From JADGGM01 sp027307005 (lineage in GTDB: Bacteria; Gemmatimonadota; Gemmatimonadetes; Gemmatimonadales; Gemmatimonadaceae): a DNA stretch of 64,000 nt. The DNA is taken from positions 1 to 64,000 of the forward strand of contig DATIEP010000025.1 in the NCBI GenBank assembly GCA_035455745.1, read 5' to 3'. Positions within the stretch are counted from its first letter, which is position 1, and every line of letters starts with the position of its first letter. The position numbers and the translations under genes were made by a program. The notes beneath the pieces were generated by a model that was not told the origin of the DNA, did no database searches, and saw only the letters and a list, made by a program, of their open reading frames with translations. Below are positions 16,308-24,521 of the stretch, piece after piece.

Positions 16308-19015
16308 CAGGCCACCTCCTGGCGGCTGCGGAAAATGCGCAGCAGATCGGCAGCCGTCCGCGCCTCGCGCTGGGCGCGACGCGCAAATGCACTGTCCGGC
16401 GCCAGCTCCACGACCTCGTTCCAGAGCGCGATCGCCTCGCGGTAGCGGTGGCGGTCGGCGAGGATCACGCCCTGCAACAGCAGCGCACCCGGATGCTTCG
16501 GGTCGAATCGCAACACGCGGTCGACGGCGCGCGCCGCGTCGGTGCTCCGATTGGCCTCGAGCAGCGTCTCCGACAGCGACAACAATCCATCGATGTTGTA
16601 CGGGTCGCGCTGCAGGAGGTCGACGAGCGGCGTGATTGCGTCCTTCGCGCGGCCGAACCGCCGCCGCACCTCGGCCAACGCCAGCGTCGCCTCCACGTAG
16701 GTCGGCACGGCGTCCAGCGCAGCCAACAGCTCTTCGTCAGCGCCCGGACCATCGCCGCGTTGGGCGAGCAGCAACGCGAGGTCGTAGTGCACGACCGCGA
16801 AATCCTGATCGAGATCGAGCGCATTGCGATACGCGAGGATCGCGCCGTCCACATCGCCGGCGGCGCGAGCGATGTCGCCGATCTGTTTGAGCACATCGGC
16901 GCGGGCCGGAGCGAGACGCTGCGCCTGGCGCAGCAGCTCGAGCGCGGCCTCGGACTCGCCGGTTTCCGCGCGGGCGCGCGCGACGAGCAGCAGCGACTCG
17001 ACGCCGAGCGGATCCGCCTGCAGCAGCCGCTCCGCCACGTCGCGCGCTTCCGATGCGCGGTTCAACATGAGCAGCGCCCGCGCCTCGCCCGCCAGCGCTC
17101 GCGGCACCGTGCCGTTGACGCTCCGCGCCTGGCGGTAGCGCTCGAGCGCTTCGCCGTGGAATCCCTGGCGCGCGAACAGATCGCCCAACATCGTGAGGCC
17201 CGTCGCCGCGTCGCCGCCTCTGCCTAACGCACGGTTGATCTCGGCCGCGGCGCGGTCCAGCATGCCCTTGGCGAGGTACTCGGCGCCCATGGCGTACGGG
17301 TTGTCCAGCGGCACCACCGGCGACCGCACCGGCGTGTGCTGCTTGAGCTCCGAGAAGAGCGTGTCGAGCGAATTCGGGTCGAACGAGAACGTTTCCACCG
17401 CCCCGTCCGCGCGCTGCGCGCCCTCGAGATCGGGCGCGATCGACAGGTCGGGATCTTCGTACTCGAGATCGATCGCCAGCTCGAACTTCTGCGCCACGTA
17501 AAACGGCTCGAGCTCGAGCCCGCGCTTGGTCGCGCGCAGCGCCCCCTCGAAATCGCCGAGATTCGAGAGCGTGAAGCCCAGGTTGTAGTGCGCTTCGGCA
17601 TAGTTCGGACGAGCTTGAATCGCGCGGCCGAACGCGTTGCGCGCGTCCTCGAACTTCTTGAGCTCGCCGAGCACCAGCCCGATGCCGTTCCACGCGACCG
17701 CCTGCTCGGGGAACACGCCTAACACTTGCCGGTACGCCTCGAGACTCAGCTGCAGCCGCTTCCCCTTGAACAGGAGCAGGGCCAGGTTGAGCCACGCTTT
17801 GACGAACGCGGGCTGCTTGGACAGCGCGGTGCGGAATTCATCGATCGCACCTTCCGAGTCGCCCTGATGGTAGTGCGCGACGCCAAGGTTGTTGTGCGCG
17901 ATGGCGTACGCGGGGTCCAGCTCCACCGCGCGCGCGTAGCTCGCCGCTGCGTCGGCGAGCTTCCCCGCTTGATGGAGCGCGACGCCCCGCTCGCACCACA
18001 GTTTCGGACTGTCCGCCTGCTCGGTAATCAGCCGATCGTAGAGCTCGGCGGCCGTCGCCGCATCGCGCTTGAGCAGATGCACCTCGGCCATCGCCTGCAG
18101 CACGAGCCGGCGATCTTCGCCGCGGTCGAGCGCCAGACGATACTCGCGCAGCGCTTCGGCATAGTACGCCTTCTGACGGAACGCGAGACCGAGGTTGTAG
18201 TGGGCGAGTTGGTCTTCTTTCGCCACCGCGAGCATCTGCTGCGAGCGCCGCTGCTGGCGCTCGGGCAGCAGCTCCTCGTACTTGGCCGGATTGTACCGGT
18301 CGATCGACAGGTTCGCCTGCGCGCGTGACAGCGATGGGTTGAGTTGAATCGCGCGCTTGGCGGCGGCCGCCGCGTCCTCGTGGCGGCCCATGTCGCCCAA
18401 CACGAAGCCCAACAGATAGTGCGCGTCGGCGTTGTCGGGGCTCAGCGCGATGGCGCGGCGGAGCGCGGCCAGCGATTCGTCGTTGAGACCCCGATTGTAC
18501 AGCACTTCGCCCATGTAGAAGTTGCAGAGCGGGCTGTCGGGCTCGATCTCGAGCGCCTTGGCGAACCACTGCTCGGCGGCTTCCAGGTCGCCGCCCGCCT
18601 TCTCGGCCAGGCCTAACTGGACCATGGCGCCGACGTCGCGGGGGTGGTACGACAGCAGGGCCGTGAATTCGGCCACCGCCTCGCGCGAATCGCCTAACGA
18701 CGCGTACGCGCGGCCCAGCTCCCAGCGGGCGTCGCGGTCATCGGGACGCTGTCGCAGCCGTTCTCGCAGCTCGGTGACGCGCCGGTCGTAGTACCCCGTG
18801 TTGAAGTACGCCACCTCGAGGTTGCGCTGCGCCACCTGCATCTTCGGATCCAGCTCCAGCGCCTTCGTGAACGCCGCCACCGCATCCTCGTACATCCCCT
18901 TGTGGTAGTAGAGGACGCCGAGGTTGTTGTGCGCGCCCGCGTCCGACGGATCGATCCGCCGGGCGTACGACCGCAGGATGTCGCGGTCACGCTGGGACGC
19001 GAGCGACGCCGTCAT
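16307..19015 (-). CDS. Large tetratricopeptide-repeat protein
   Basis: 902 aa, essentially all TPR from residue about 25 (NNLGVLYYHKGMYEDAVAAF) to the end, roughly 20 units in two blocks separated by a less regular stretch at about 505-565 (FSFDPNSLDTLFSELKQHTP). No signal peptide or membrane segment. It starts just after cheC (TAACG ATG) and overlaps the next PATAN gene by one base. Likely a hub that organises the chemosensory/GTPase components; the binding partner is not predictable from sequence. Confidence 0.88.
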   Translation of the reverse strand: MTASLASQRDRDILRSYARRIDPSDAGAHNNLGVLYYHKGMYEDAVAAFTKALELDPKMQVAQRNLEVAYFNTGYYDRRVTELRERLRQRPDDRDARWELGRAYASLGDSREAVAEFTALLSYHPRDVGAMVQLGLAEKAGGDLEAAEQWFAKALEIEPDSPLCNFYMGEVLYNRGLNDESLAALRRAIALSPDNADAHYLLGFVLGDMGRHEDAAAAAKRAIQLNPSLSRAQANLSIDRYNPAKYEELLPERQQRRSQQMLAVAKEDQLAHYNLGLAFRQKAYYAEALREYRLALDRGEDRRLVLQAMAEVHLLKRDAATAAELYDRLITEQADSPKLWCERGVALHQAGKLADAAASYARAVELDPAYAIAHNNLGVAHYHQGDSEGAIDEFRTALSKQPAFVKAWLNLALLLFKGKRLQLSLEAYRQVLGVFPEQAVAWNGIGLVLGELKKFEDARNAFGRAIQARPNYAEAHYNLGFTLSNLGDFEGALRATKRGLELEPFYVAQKFELAIDLEYEDPDLSIAPDLEGAQRADGAVETFSFDPNSLDTLFSELKQHTPVRSPVVPLDNPYAMGAEYLAKGMLDRAAAEINRALGRGGDAATGLTMLGDLFARQGFHGEALERYRQARSVNGTVPRALAGEARALLMLNRASEARDVAERLLQADPLGVESLLLVARARAETGESEAALELLRQAQRLAPARADVLKQIGDIARAAGDVDGAILAYRNALDLDQDFAVVHYDLALLLAQRGDGPGADEELLAALDAVPTYVEATLALAEVRRRFGRAKDAITPLVDLLQRDPYNIDGLLSLSETLLEANRSTDAARAVDRVLRFDPKHPGALLLQGVILADRHRYREAIALWNEVVELAPDSAFARRAQREARTAADLLRIFRSRQEVA

Positions 19016-19017
19016 CG

Positions 19018-19638
19018 TTAGGCGACGCGCACCGCGCGCAGGAGCGTCTGCAAGGACGCCACGTCCGGCAGCAGCAGGAAGAACCCGCGCAGACGGTCGT
19101 TCTGCCCCTGGAAGTAGAACTGCGTTTCGATCGCGAACACCATGTCGCGCTCGGCGCCGAATTGCAGGTACGCCGTCGTGAGCACCGCGGCCGACATGTC
19201 CACCGCCAGGCTCGGCGGCGACGGCAGCAAGAGCAGCCCCATGAACTCGCTCAGCGCGTTCATGTAGGCGCCGCTCAGAATGTTGCCGGCTTCCTTGATC
19301 GCCGACTGCTCCAGCTCGCCGAAATCGCCCTTGGGATCCTGCGGACGCCTGAGCATGAGCTGCGCGAGCTTGATCGCCGTCGGGCGCGGGAACACGAGCA
19401 GCGTGCGCCCCGTGAGATCGCCCATCATGTGCATGAGCACCGCCGCGATCGGCTCTTCACCATCCTCGATTTGCGACGGCACATCCTCGAGCGCCGCGAT
19501 CGTGATCGTCGGCACCGTGATCATGATCGTGCTGCCCGTCATCTGCGACAGCGCCGTCGCCGCATGCCCCGCTCCGATGTTCGCGGTCTCACGCAACGCA
19601 TCCAGCTGCCGCTCTTTCAACGCCAGTAGATCGGCCAT
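19018..19638 (-). CDS. cheC: CheY-P phosphatase CheC
   Basis: 206 aa. Contains both phosphatase signatures of the CheC/FliY/CheX family (E/D/S-x3-E-x2-N): LRETANIGAGHAATALSQM near the N-terminus and AIKEAGNILSGAYMNALSE in the middle. The GDLTGRTLLVFPRPTAIKLA strand and a C-terminal region follow. Dephosphorylates CheY-P, and its activity is raised by CheD in the characterised systems; cheD is in the same cluster. Ten bases downstream of cheA. Confidence 0.94.
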   Translation of the reverse strand: MADLLALKERQLDALRETANIGAGHAATALSQMTGSTIMITVPTITIAALEDVPSQIEDGEEPIAAVLMHMMGDLTGRTLLVFPRPTAIKLAQLMLRRPQDPKGDFGELEQSAIKEAGNILSGAYMNALSEFMGLLLLPSPPSLAVDMSAAVLTTAYLQFGAERDMVFAIETQFYFQGQNDRLRGFFLLLPDVASLQTLLRAVRVA

Positions 19639-19648
19639 GCCTGTTCCC

Positions 19649-21580
19649 TCAGAGAAGGCTGCCCACGTCCACGATCAGCGCCGGCGCACCGTCGCCGAGG
19701 ATCGTCGCACCACTGAACAACGCCAGGCTCTCACGAGCCGGATCGAACTGCTTGACCACGATGTCCTGCTGCCCGGTGAGCTCGTCCACCACGAGCCCCG
19801 CGCGCCGCTCGCCCACCTCGAGCACGATGACTTGATGGCGCGCGCCCGCCCCGTTCGCCCCGACGCGAAGCAACTCGTCGAAGCGAATGAGCGGCAGCAC
19901 GTCATCGCGCAGCAGCATCACCTCGCGCCCCTGCACCCGCCTAACGGAACGGGCGTCCAGCTCCACCGTCTCGTTCACGTGCGCCAACGGCACCGCGTAC
20001 ACCTCGTCGCGCACGCGCGCCAGCAGCGCGCGCACGATCGCCAGCGTGTGCGGCAGCCGCACCGTCACCGCCGTACCCCGGCCCGGCACCGACCGCATCT
20101 CCACCGCGCCGCCCATCGCGCGCACGCGATTCATCACGACGTCGATGCCCACGCCGCGGCCGGAGAGATCCGTCACGCGCTCGGCGGTGGAAAAGCCGGG
20201 ACGCGCGATGATCCGCATCAGTTCCTCGTCCGACAGCGCCGCCTTGTCTTTTTCGACGAACGACATCTCTTTCGCCCGCGCGAGCACCCGCTCGCGATCG
20301 ATCCCCTTCCCGTCATCCTCTACCCGCACCAGCACCGTGCTCCGTTCGCGCGACACGCTGAGCACGAGCGACCCCGATGCCGGTTTCCCAGCCGCGCGCC
20401 GCTGCTCCGGCGTCTCGATGCCGTGGTCGACGGCGTTGCGCAGCAGGTGCACCACCGGATCTCCGATCTCGTCCAGCATCGACCGATCGAGCTCGATGTC
20501 GTTTCCCTCCACCGTGAAGACGATCTGCTTGCCCAAACCGTGCGCCGCATCGCGCACCAGACGCGGAAAGCGGTCGAAGACCTGGCCCACCGGCACCATG
20601 CGGCTCAGCATCACCTCGTCCTGCATCTCACCGATCAGCCGCGCGGCGAGCGCCACCGCCTCGTCCAACGCCGGGTCCCCGTGTCGCGCGGCCAGGTCGA
20701 GCAGCCGCCCCCGGGCGATCACCAGCTCGCCGATCATGTTCATGAGGGCGTCGAGGCGCTGCAGATCGATGCGGACCTGTCGCGTCGGCCGCGCTGCCGA
20801 GCCGGCCTGGCCGTCCGCCGCGGTCTGCTGGTGCGGCTGACCAACGGTTTCGACGCCGTCCACTTCCACGCGATCGACGTCGCCGACCGCGAACATCGCG
20901 CGCACGATCTCCTCGCGCGGCGCCGTGCAGTCGAGGTGGATCGAAAAGCCGGCGCCGAATTCTTCGGCCTGCAGCGCCTCGACGGGCGGGATCACTTCGA
21001 GCACCGTGCCTAACGATGCGGCGCGCTTCACGAGCAGCAGGGCGCGCGCACCGCGCAGCGCGGTACCGGACGCCAGGCGCAATCGGATCAACCGGTTGCT
21101 CGTCGCCGCATGCGAGGGCCGCGCCGGATCGGGCGCCGGGCTCGGCTCGGCGACCTGCTTGGCGGCGATTCCACCGGTGGCCAGCGCCGCACGCGCTTTG
21201 AGACGAGCGATGAGGTCGAGGATGGCGTCCGGCACCGCCGTGTCGTCGGCTGCGCCGGCTCCGGTCTGTACCGCGCCCTCGATGGCCTGCTCCAGCGCAT
21301 CGGCGGCCTCGAACAGGAGCTCCGTCACGTCCGCGGTCACCGCCAACTCGCCGCGGCGAACGCGGTCCAGCACGCTCTCCAGTTCGTGCGCCAGCTCGGT
21401 GACCGCGCGATAGCCCATCGTCGCGCTCATGCCTTTCACGGTGTGCACGGCGCGGAAGATTGCCCCCACCGGCTCGCTCGCCTCGGGCGAGCTCTCCAGC
21501 GCGAGCAGCGCATGATTCATCGCGGAGAGATGCTCGCGGCTCTCCGTGAGGAAGAGTTCGGCGTACCGAGAGAGATCCAT
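19649..21580 (-). CDS. cheA: Chemotaxis histidine kinase CheA
   Basis: 643 aa with the full P1-P5 order. P1 Hpt with phosphorylated His46 in AVHTVKGMSATMGY. A P2-like response-regulator docking domain lies at about 165-250 (NRLIRLRLASGTALRGARAL). P3 dimerisation follows (IDLQRLDALMNMIGELVIAR, EVMLSRMVPV). The P4 ATPase has HLLRNAVDHGIE, DDGKGID, GFSTA and GRGVGIDVV. P5 is the CheW-like end (LPHTLAIVRALLARVRDEVYAVPL, VVDELTGQQDIVVK). Feeds CheY and CheB. ATG 21580; 145 bases of non-coding DNA separate it from cheY. Confidence 0.97.
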   Translation of the reverse strand: MDLSRYAELFLTESREHLSAMNHALLALESSPEASEPVGAIFRAVHTVKGMSATMGYRAVTELAHELESVLDRVRRGELAVTADVTELLFEAADALEQAIEGAVQTGAGAADDTAVPDAILDLIARLKARAALATGGIAAKQVAEPSPAPDPARPSHAATSNRLIRLRLASGTALRGARALLLVKRAASLGTVLEVIPPVEALQAEEFGAGFSIHLDCTAPREEIVRAMFAVGDVDRVEVDGVETVGQPHQQTAADGQAGSAARPTRQVRIDLQRLDALMNMIGELVIARGRLLDLAARHGDPALDEAVALAARLIGEMQDEVMLSRMVPVGQVFDRFPRLVRDAAHGLGKQIVFTVEGNDIELDRSMLDEIGDPVVHLLRNAVDHGIETPEQRRAAGKPASGSLVLSVSRERSTVLVRVEDDGKGIDRERVLARAKEMSFVEKDKAALSDEELMRIIARPGFSTAERVTDLSGRGVGIDVVMNRVRAMGGAVEMRSVPGRGTAVTVRLPHTLAIVRALLARVRDEVYAVPLAHVNETVELDARSVRRVQGREVMLLRDDVLPLIRFDELLRVGANGAGARHQVIVLEVGERRAGLVVDELTGQQDIVVKQFDPARESLALFSGATILGDGAPALIVDVGSLL

Positions 21581-21725
21581 GTGGGAAGCGACGGAGCGGT
21601 GGGAGGCGCAGGCACATCGCGCGGGGCGACGACTCGACCGATGCGTGACCGTGGCGCCTAACGGACGCCGGATGCGCCGGTCGTTGCGCAGGCGACGCGG
21701 ACGCGCCGGTCACGGCATCATGCGA

Positions 21726-22088
21726 TCACCCCAGCACACGCTGCACCGCCTCGAGGACCCGGCTCGGCTGGAACGGCTTCACGACGAAGTCTTTCGCGCC
21801 CGCCTGGATGGCTTCGACGACCAGCGCTTGCTGCCCCATCGCGCTGCACATGAGAATGCGCGCATTGCCGTCGAACTTCGTGATCTCCCGGACAGCATCG
21901 ATCCCGCCCATGTCCGGCATGACGATGTCCATCGTCACCAGGTCGGGCCGAAGCTGCTTGTACTTCTCGATCGCCTGCACCCCGGTCTCCGCTTCGCCAA
22001 TGACCTCGAATCCCGACTGCGACAGAATGTCGGAGATCATGGTGCGCATGAAGATCGCGTCGTCGCAGACCAAGACGGTGTGACTCAA
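21726..22088 (-). CDS. cheY: Response regulator CheY
   Basis: Single-domain receiver of 120 aa: VLVCDDAIFMRTMI, phospho-acceptor Asp54 in LVTMDIVMPDMGG, Thr/Ser position in ILMCSAMGQQ, and Lys in AKDFVVKPFQPSR. The start is taken as TTG 22088 because GGAGG lies nine bases upstream and no ATG or GTG precedes the first strand; the longer open frame to 22163 runs through cheW in another frame. Carries the kinase output, target unknown here (no flagellar genes in the window). Confidence 0.93.
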   Translation of the reverse strand: MSHTVLVCDDAIFMRTMISDILSQSGFEVIGEAETGVQAIEKYKQLRPDLVTMDIVMPDMGGIDAVREITKFDGNARILMCSAMGQQALVVEAIQAGAKDFVVKPFQPSRVLEAVQRVLG

Positions 22089-22097
22089 CGTGACGTT

Positions 22098-22102
22098 CCT
22101 CC
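22098..22102 (-). promoter_or_regulatory. Ribosome binding site selecting the TTG start of cheY
   Basis: GGAGG on the minus strand, nine bases before TTG 22088. It is what decides the cheY start, since no ATG or GTG is available at the right place. Confidence 0.65.
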
Positions 22103-22104
22103 GA

Positions 22105-22566
22105 TCAGGCGAGCACTTGCGCGATGATGTCGTGAATGTCGAGGAGCGCGACCACCTCGCCATCCAGCCGGCCCACGGCGCGGACCGCGCCGCCGGGCAC
22201 GAGCGCCTCGGCTTCCGTTTCCAGTTCGAGCTCCGCCTCGCGGCGGACGTCCAGCACCTCGTCTACGGCCACGCCCACTACCTTCGCGCCATGGTCCATG
22301 AGCACGATCGACCCCGCCCCCTGGCTGGCCTCCGTGCGACCGAAGCGCACCGGCAGATCGAGCACCGTCACGATCGTCCCGCGCACGTTCACGAGCCCCG
22401 ACACGAAGGGACCCGCACCGGGCAGACGCGTCGGCCGGCGCGCCGGAATGATCTCGCGCACCGTGCCTAACTCGACCGCCACCACGCGTCCCGCCACCCG
22501 GCACAGCACGACCTGCCCGGTTAGGCGCGCCTCCGCGCGGTCAGGTGTCGAGACGGTAGAAGCCAA
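22105..22566 (-). CDS. cheW: CheW coupling protein (upstream copy)
   Basis: 153 aa: VVLCRVAGRVVAVELGTVREIIP, RLPGAGPFVSGLVNVRGTIVTVLDLPVRFG (canonical G-V-N-V-R-G-x-I-x-x-V-x-D-L), SIVLMDHGAKVVGVAVDEVLDV and GEVVALLDIHDII. First gene of the che run in transcription order, 16 bases before cheY. The only in-frame start before the first strand is TTG 22566, giving a 26-base overlap with rluD; this start is uncertain. Confidence 0.92.
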   Translation of the reverse strand: MASTVSTPDRAEARLTGQVVLCRVAGRVVAVELGTVREIIPARRPTRLPGAGPFVSGLVNVRGTIVTVLDLPVRFGRTEASQGAGSIVLMDHGAKVVGVAVDEVLDVRREAELELETEAEALVPGGAVRAVGRLDGEVVALLDIHDIIAQVLA

Positions 22567-23521
22567 AGTCGTCGAGTGGATCCCAGAGAGACGGCGGTTC
22601 CGCCCACCCGGCTGCCGCGGCCATCGCCCGGACCAGATCCGCCGGGAGCGGTGAGCGCAGTTCGACCGGTATGCCGGTCACCGGGTGCGGGAAGATCAAC
22701 CACGCCGCGTGCAGAAACTGTCGTCGCGGTGGAAGCGACACGAGCCGTCGGGCTCCGCCGCCGCCGTACGTGTCGTCGCCCACTACCGGATGGCCGATCG
22801 ACGCGAGGTGGACGCGAATCTGATGCGTGCGACCCGTGTGCAGGTGCGCGCGCAGAAAATCCGCCGCGTCGAACCGAGCAAGCCGCACGAAGTCCGTCCG
22901 CGCAGTTCGCCCAGTACTGACGACTGCCATACGCTTTCGGTCTCGCGGGTTACGAGCGATCGGACGGTCGACTGTCAGACGGTCCTGATCGAGATGCCCC
23001 CACGAGAGCACCGCGTATCGGCGGATGATCCGTCGCGCCGAAATCGCAGCGCCGAGCGACCGGTGCGCTCGATCGGTTTTGGCGACGAGCAGCAAACCCG
23101 ACGTGTCCTTGTCGAGCCGATGGACCAGACCTTCGCGCCCGGTGCCGCCGCCTTCTGCCAGCGGACCACCGCGTCCCATGAGCGCATTAACGAGCGTTCC
23201 GCTCCAGTGACCAGGCGCGGGATGCACGACCATGCCGGCCGGCTTGTCCACGGCGAGCACATCGTCATCCTCAAATACTACATTGAGTTGAATGGCTTCA
23301 GGTAATATTTCACGTGAGATAGGGGGCGGGATGTCGACGCTCACGGTTTCGCCCGTCTGCATGCGGTAGCTGGCCTTCTCGCGTCGACCATCGACTGCGA
23401 CGTGACCGTTGGCGATGAGGGTCGCCGCGTGCGTGCGGGAGAGGTCCGCGCTCCGCGCAACGAACAGATCGAGACGCGATGCTGCGTCGCTTTCCTCGAC
23501 CGGGAAGGATCGAACCGTCAT
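22541..23521 (-). CDS. rluD: RluA/RluD-family 23S rRNA pseudouridine synthase
   Basis: 326 aa. N-terminal S4 RNA-binding domain (SRLDLFVARSADLSRTHAAT, GHVAVDGR), then the synthase domain with catalytic Asp in EGLVHRLDKDTSGLLLVAK, VLAVDKPAGMVVHPAPGHW, and HLHTGRTHQIRVHLASIGHPVVGDDTYG. S4 plus this order is typical of RluD (positions 1911/1915/1917), but RluC cannot be excluded without alignment. It follows lspA by seven bases, the common lspA-rluD pairing. Confidence 0.92.
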   Translation of the reverse strand: MTVRSFPVEESDAASRLDLFVARSADLSRTHAATLIANGHVAVDGRREKASYRMQTGETVSVDIPPPISREILPEAIQLNVVFEDDDVLAVDKPAGMVVHPAPGHWSGTLVNALMGRGGPLAEGGGTGREGLVHRLDKDTSGLLLVAKTDRAHRSLGAAISARRIIRRYAVLSWGHLDQDRLTVDRPIARNPRDRKRMAVVSTGRTARTDFVRLARFDAADFLRAHLHTGRTHQIRVHLASIGHPVVGDDTYGGGGARRLVSLPPRRQFLHAAWLIFPHPVTGIPVELRSPLPADLVRAMAAAAGWAEPPSLWDPLDDFGFYRLDT

Positions 23522-23528
23522 CGGGGGA

Positions 23529-24116
23529 TCACCCCCCGCTCGACACCTTGGGCTCCGGCATGACCTCGGGCATCACGTCGGGCACGGATTCCGACCCCTG
23601 AATCTCGAGCTCGGTTTCGGGCCGTCGCTCCTCTCCCCACAGCGCCCACGCGAGCAGGAAGGCTCCGGTGCTCACCGCGATGTCGGCCACATTGAACGTG
23701 GGCCACCGCCAGTCGCGGAATCCGATGTCCATGAAGTCGACCACTCCGATCGGCGAACGCACGCGGTCGATGAGGTTGCCCACCGCACCGCCGCAGACGA
23801 GGCCGAGGGCGACCACGCGCAGGACATCCTCGGACCGGGTGCCGCGGTAGAGGCGGCCGAGGATCACCAGGGCAACGACCGTGAGCACGAGAAAGATCTC
23901 ACGAGACCACGGTCCGAGATTGAGGCCGAAGGCCGCGCCGGGATTGAACACCAGCGTTAGGCGCACGACCTCGCCGAACACGTTCTGCGGCACCCGCTGC
24001 CCTGGGAGATAATCAACCGCGGCGATCTTCGTGATCACATCGATCGCCACCACACCGGCGACCAACGACCAGAAGAGCGCGGGCCTAGGCCTGCTGTGGC
24101 TGCTGCTTCTTGGCAT
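23529..24116 (-). CDS. lspA: Lipoprotein signal peptidase (signal peptidase II)
   Basis: Inner-membrane aspartyl peptidase that removes signal peptides of diacylglyceryl prolipoproteins; 195 aa. Four membrane segments (LFWSLVAGVVAIDVITKIAAV; IFLVLTVVALVILGRLY; VVALGLVCGGAVGNLIDRV; ADIAVSTGAFLLAWALW). Catalytic Asps lie in GGAVGNLIDRVR and GVVDFMDIGF...FNVADIAVS. NPGAAFG is also present. ATG 24116 overlaps the TraR-type gene by 32 bases. The C-terminal tail rich in E and P is longer than usual. Confidence 0.96.
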   Translation of the reverse strand: MPRSSSHSRPRPALFWSLVAGVVAIDVITKIAAVDYLPGQRVPQNVFGEVVRLTLVFNPGAAFGLNLGPWSREIFLVLTVVALVILGRLYRGTRSEDVLRVVALGLVCGGAVGNLIDRVRSPIGVVDFMDIGFRDWRWPTFNVADIAVSTGAFLLAWALWGEERRPETELEIQGSESVPDVMPEVMPEPKVSSGG

Positions 24117-24519
24117 CTTCCTCTCGCTGCTTGCACGCAAAGCAGAGCCGGGCGTGGGGAAGTGCATCGAGCCGGTCGAAATCGATGTCCTCACCGCAGT
24201 TGTGGCATTTGCCGAAGGTCTCCGGCGACCGGTACAGCCGGCGCAACGCCTCGTCGATGTGCCACAGGAACCTCCCCTCCTGGCTCGCGAAGAGGAACGC
24301 CTTTTCGCGTTCCATCGCGTCCGTCCCTTGATCCGCCATGTGGAACGAGTACGAGCTCAGGTCGCCGTCCGCCGATTGCGGCGTGGCGTTGAACGCCTCG
24401 GTGTAGTTGCCGAGCTCCTTGAGCACGCGCTTCCGCTCTTCGAGAAGTCTCTTCTCGAAGTGCGTCAGCAGCTTCTTGGTCATCGGTTTGCTCTTCTTCG
24501 AGCTCGCTGAAGACGGCAT
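24085..24519 (-). CDS. TraR/DksA-type C4 zinc-finger protein
   Basis: 144 aa. A lysine-rich N-terminus leads into a coiled coil (HFEKRLLEERKRVLKELGNY), then the zinc finger CHNCG...CFAC at the C-terminus with the family's DALPHARLCFACKQ. DksA/TraR proteins bind in the RNA polymerase secondary channel. The conserved D-x-x-D-x-A coiled-coil tip of DksA is replaced here by MADQGTDAMERE, so polymerase binding is inferred. Lies between ileS and lspA, a frequent place for this family. Confidence 0.88.
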   Translation of the reverse strand: MPSSASSKKSKPMTKKLLTHFEKRLLEERKRVLKELGNYTEAFNATPQSADGDLSSYSFHMADQGTDAMEREKAFLFASQEGRFLWHIDEALRRLYRSPETFGKCHNCGEDIDFDRLDALPHARLCFACKQREEDAKKQQPQQA

Positions 24520-24521
24520 CG

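Noticed and set aside
19280..21013. 577-codon open frame on the plus strand opposite cheC/cheA
   Set aside because: His/Arg-rich, no domain, lies entirely antisense to CheA whose motifs are complete; typical high-GC shadow frame.
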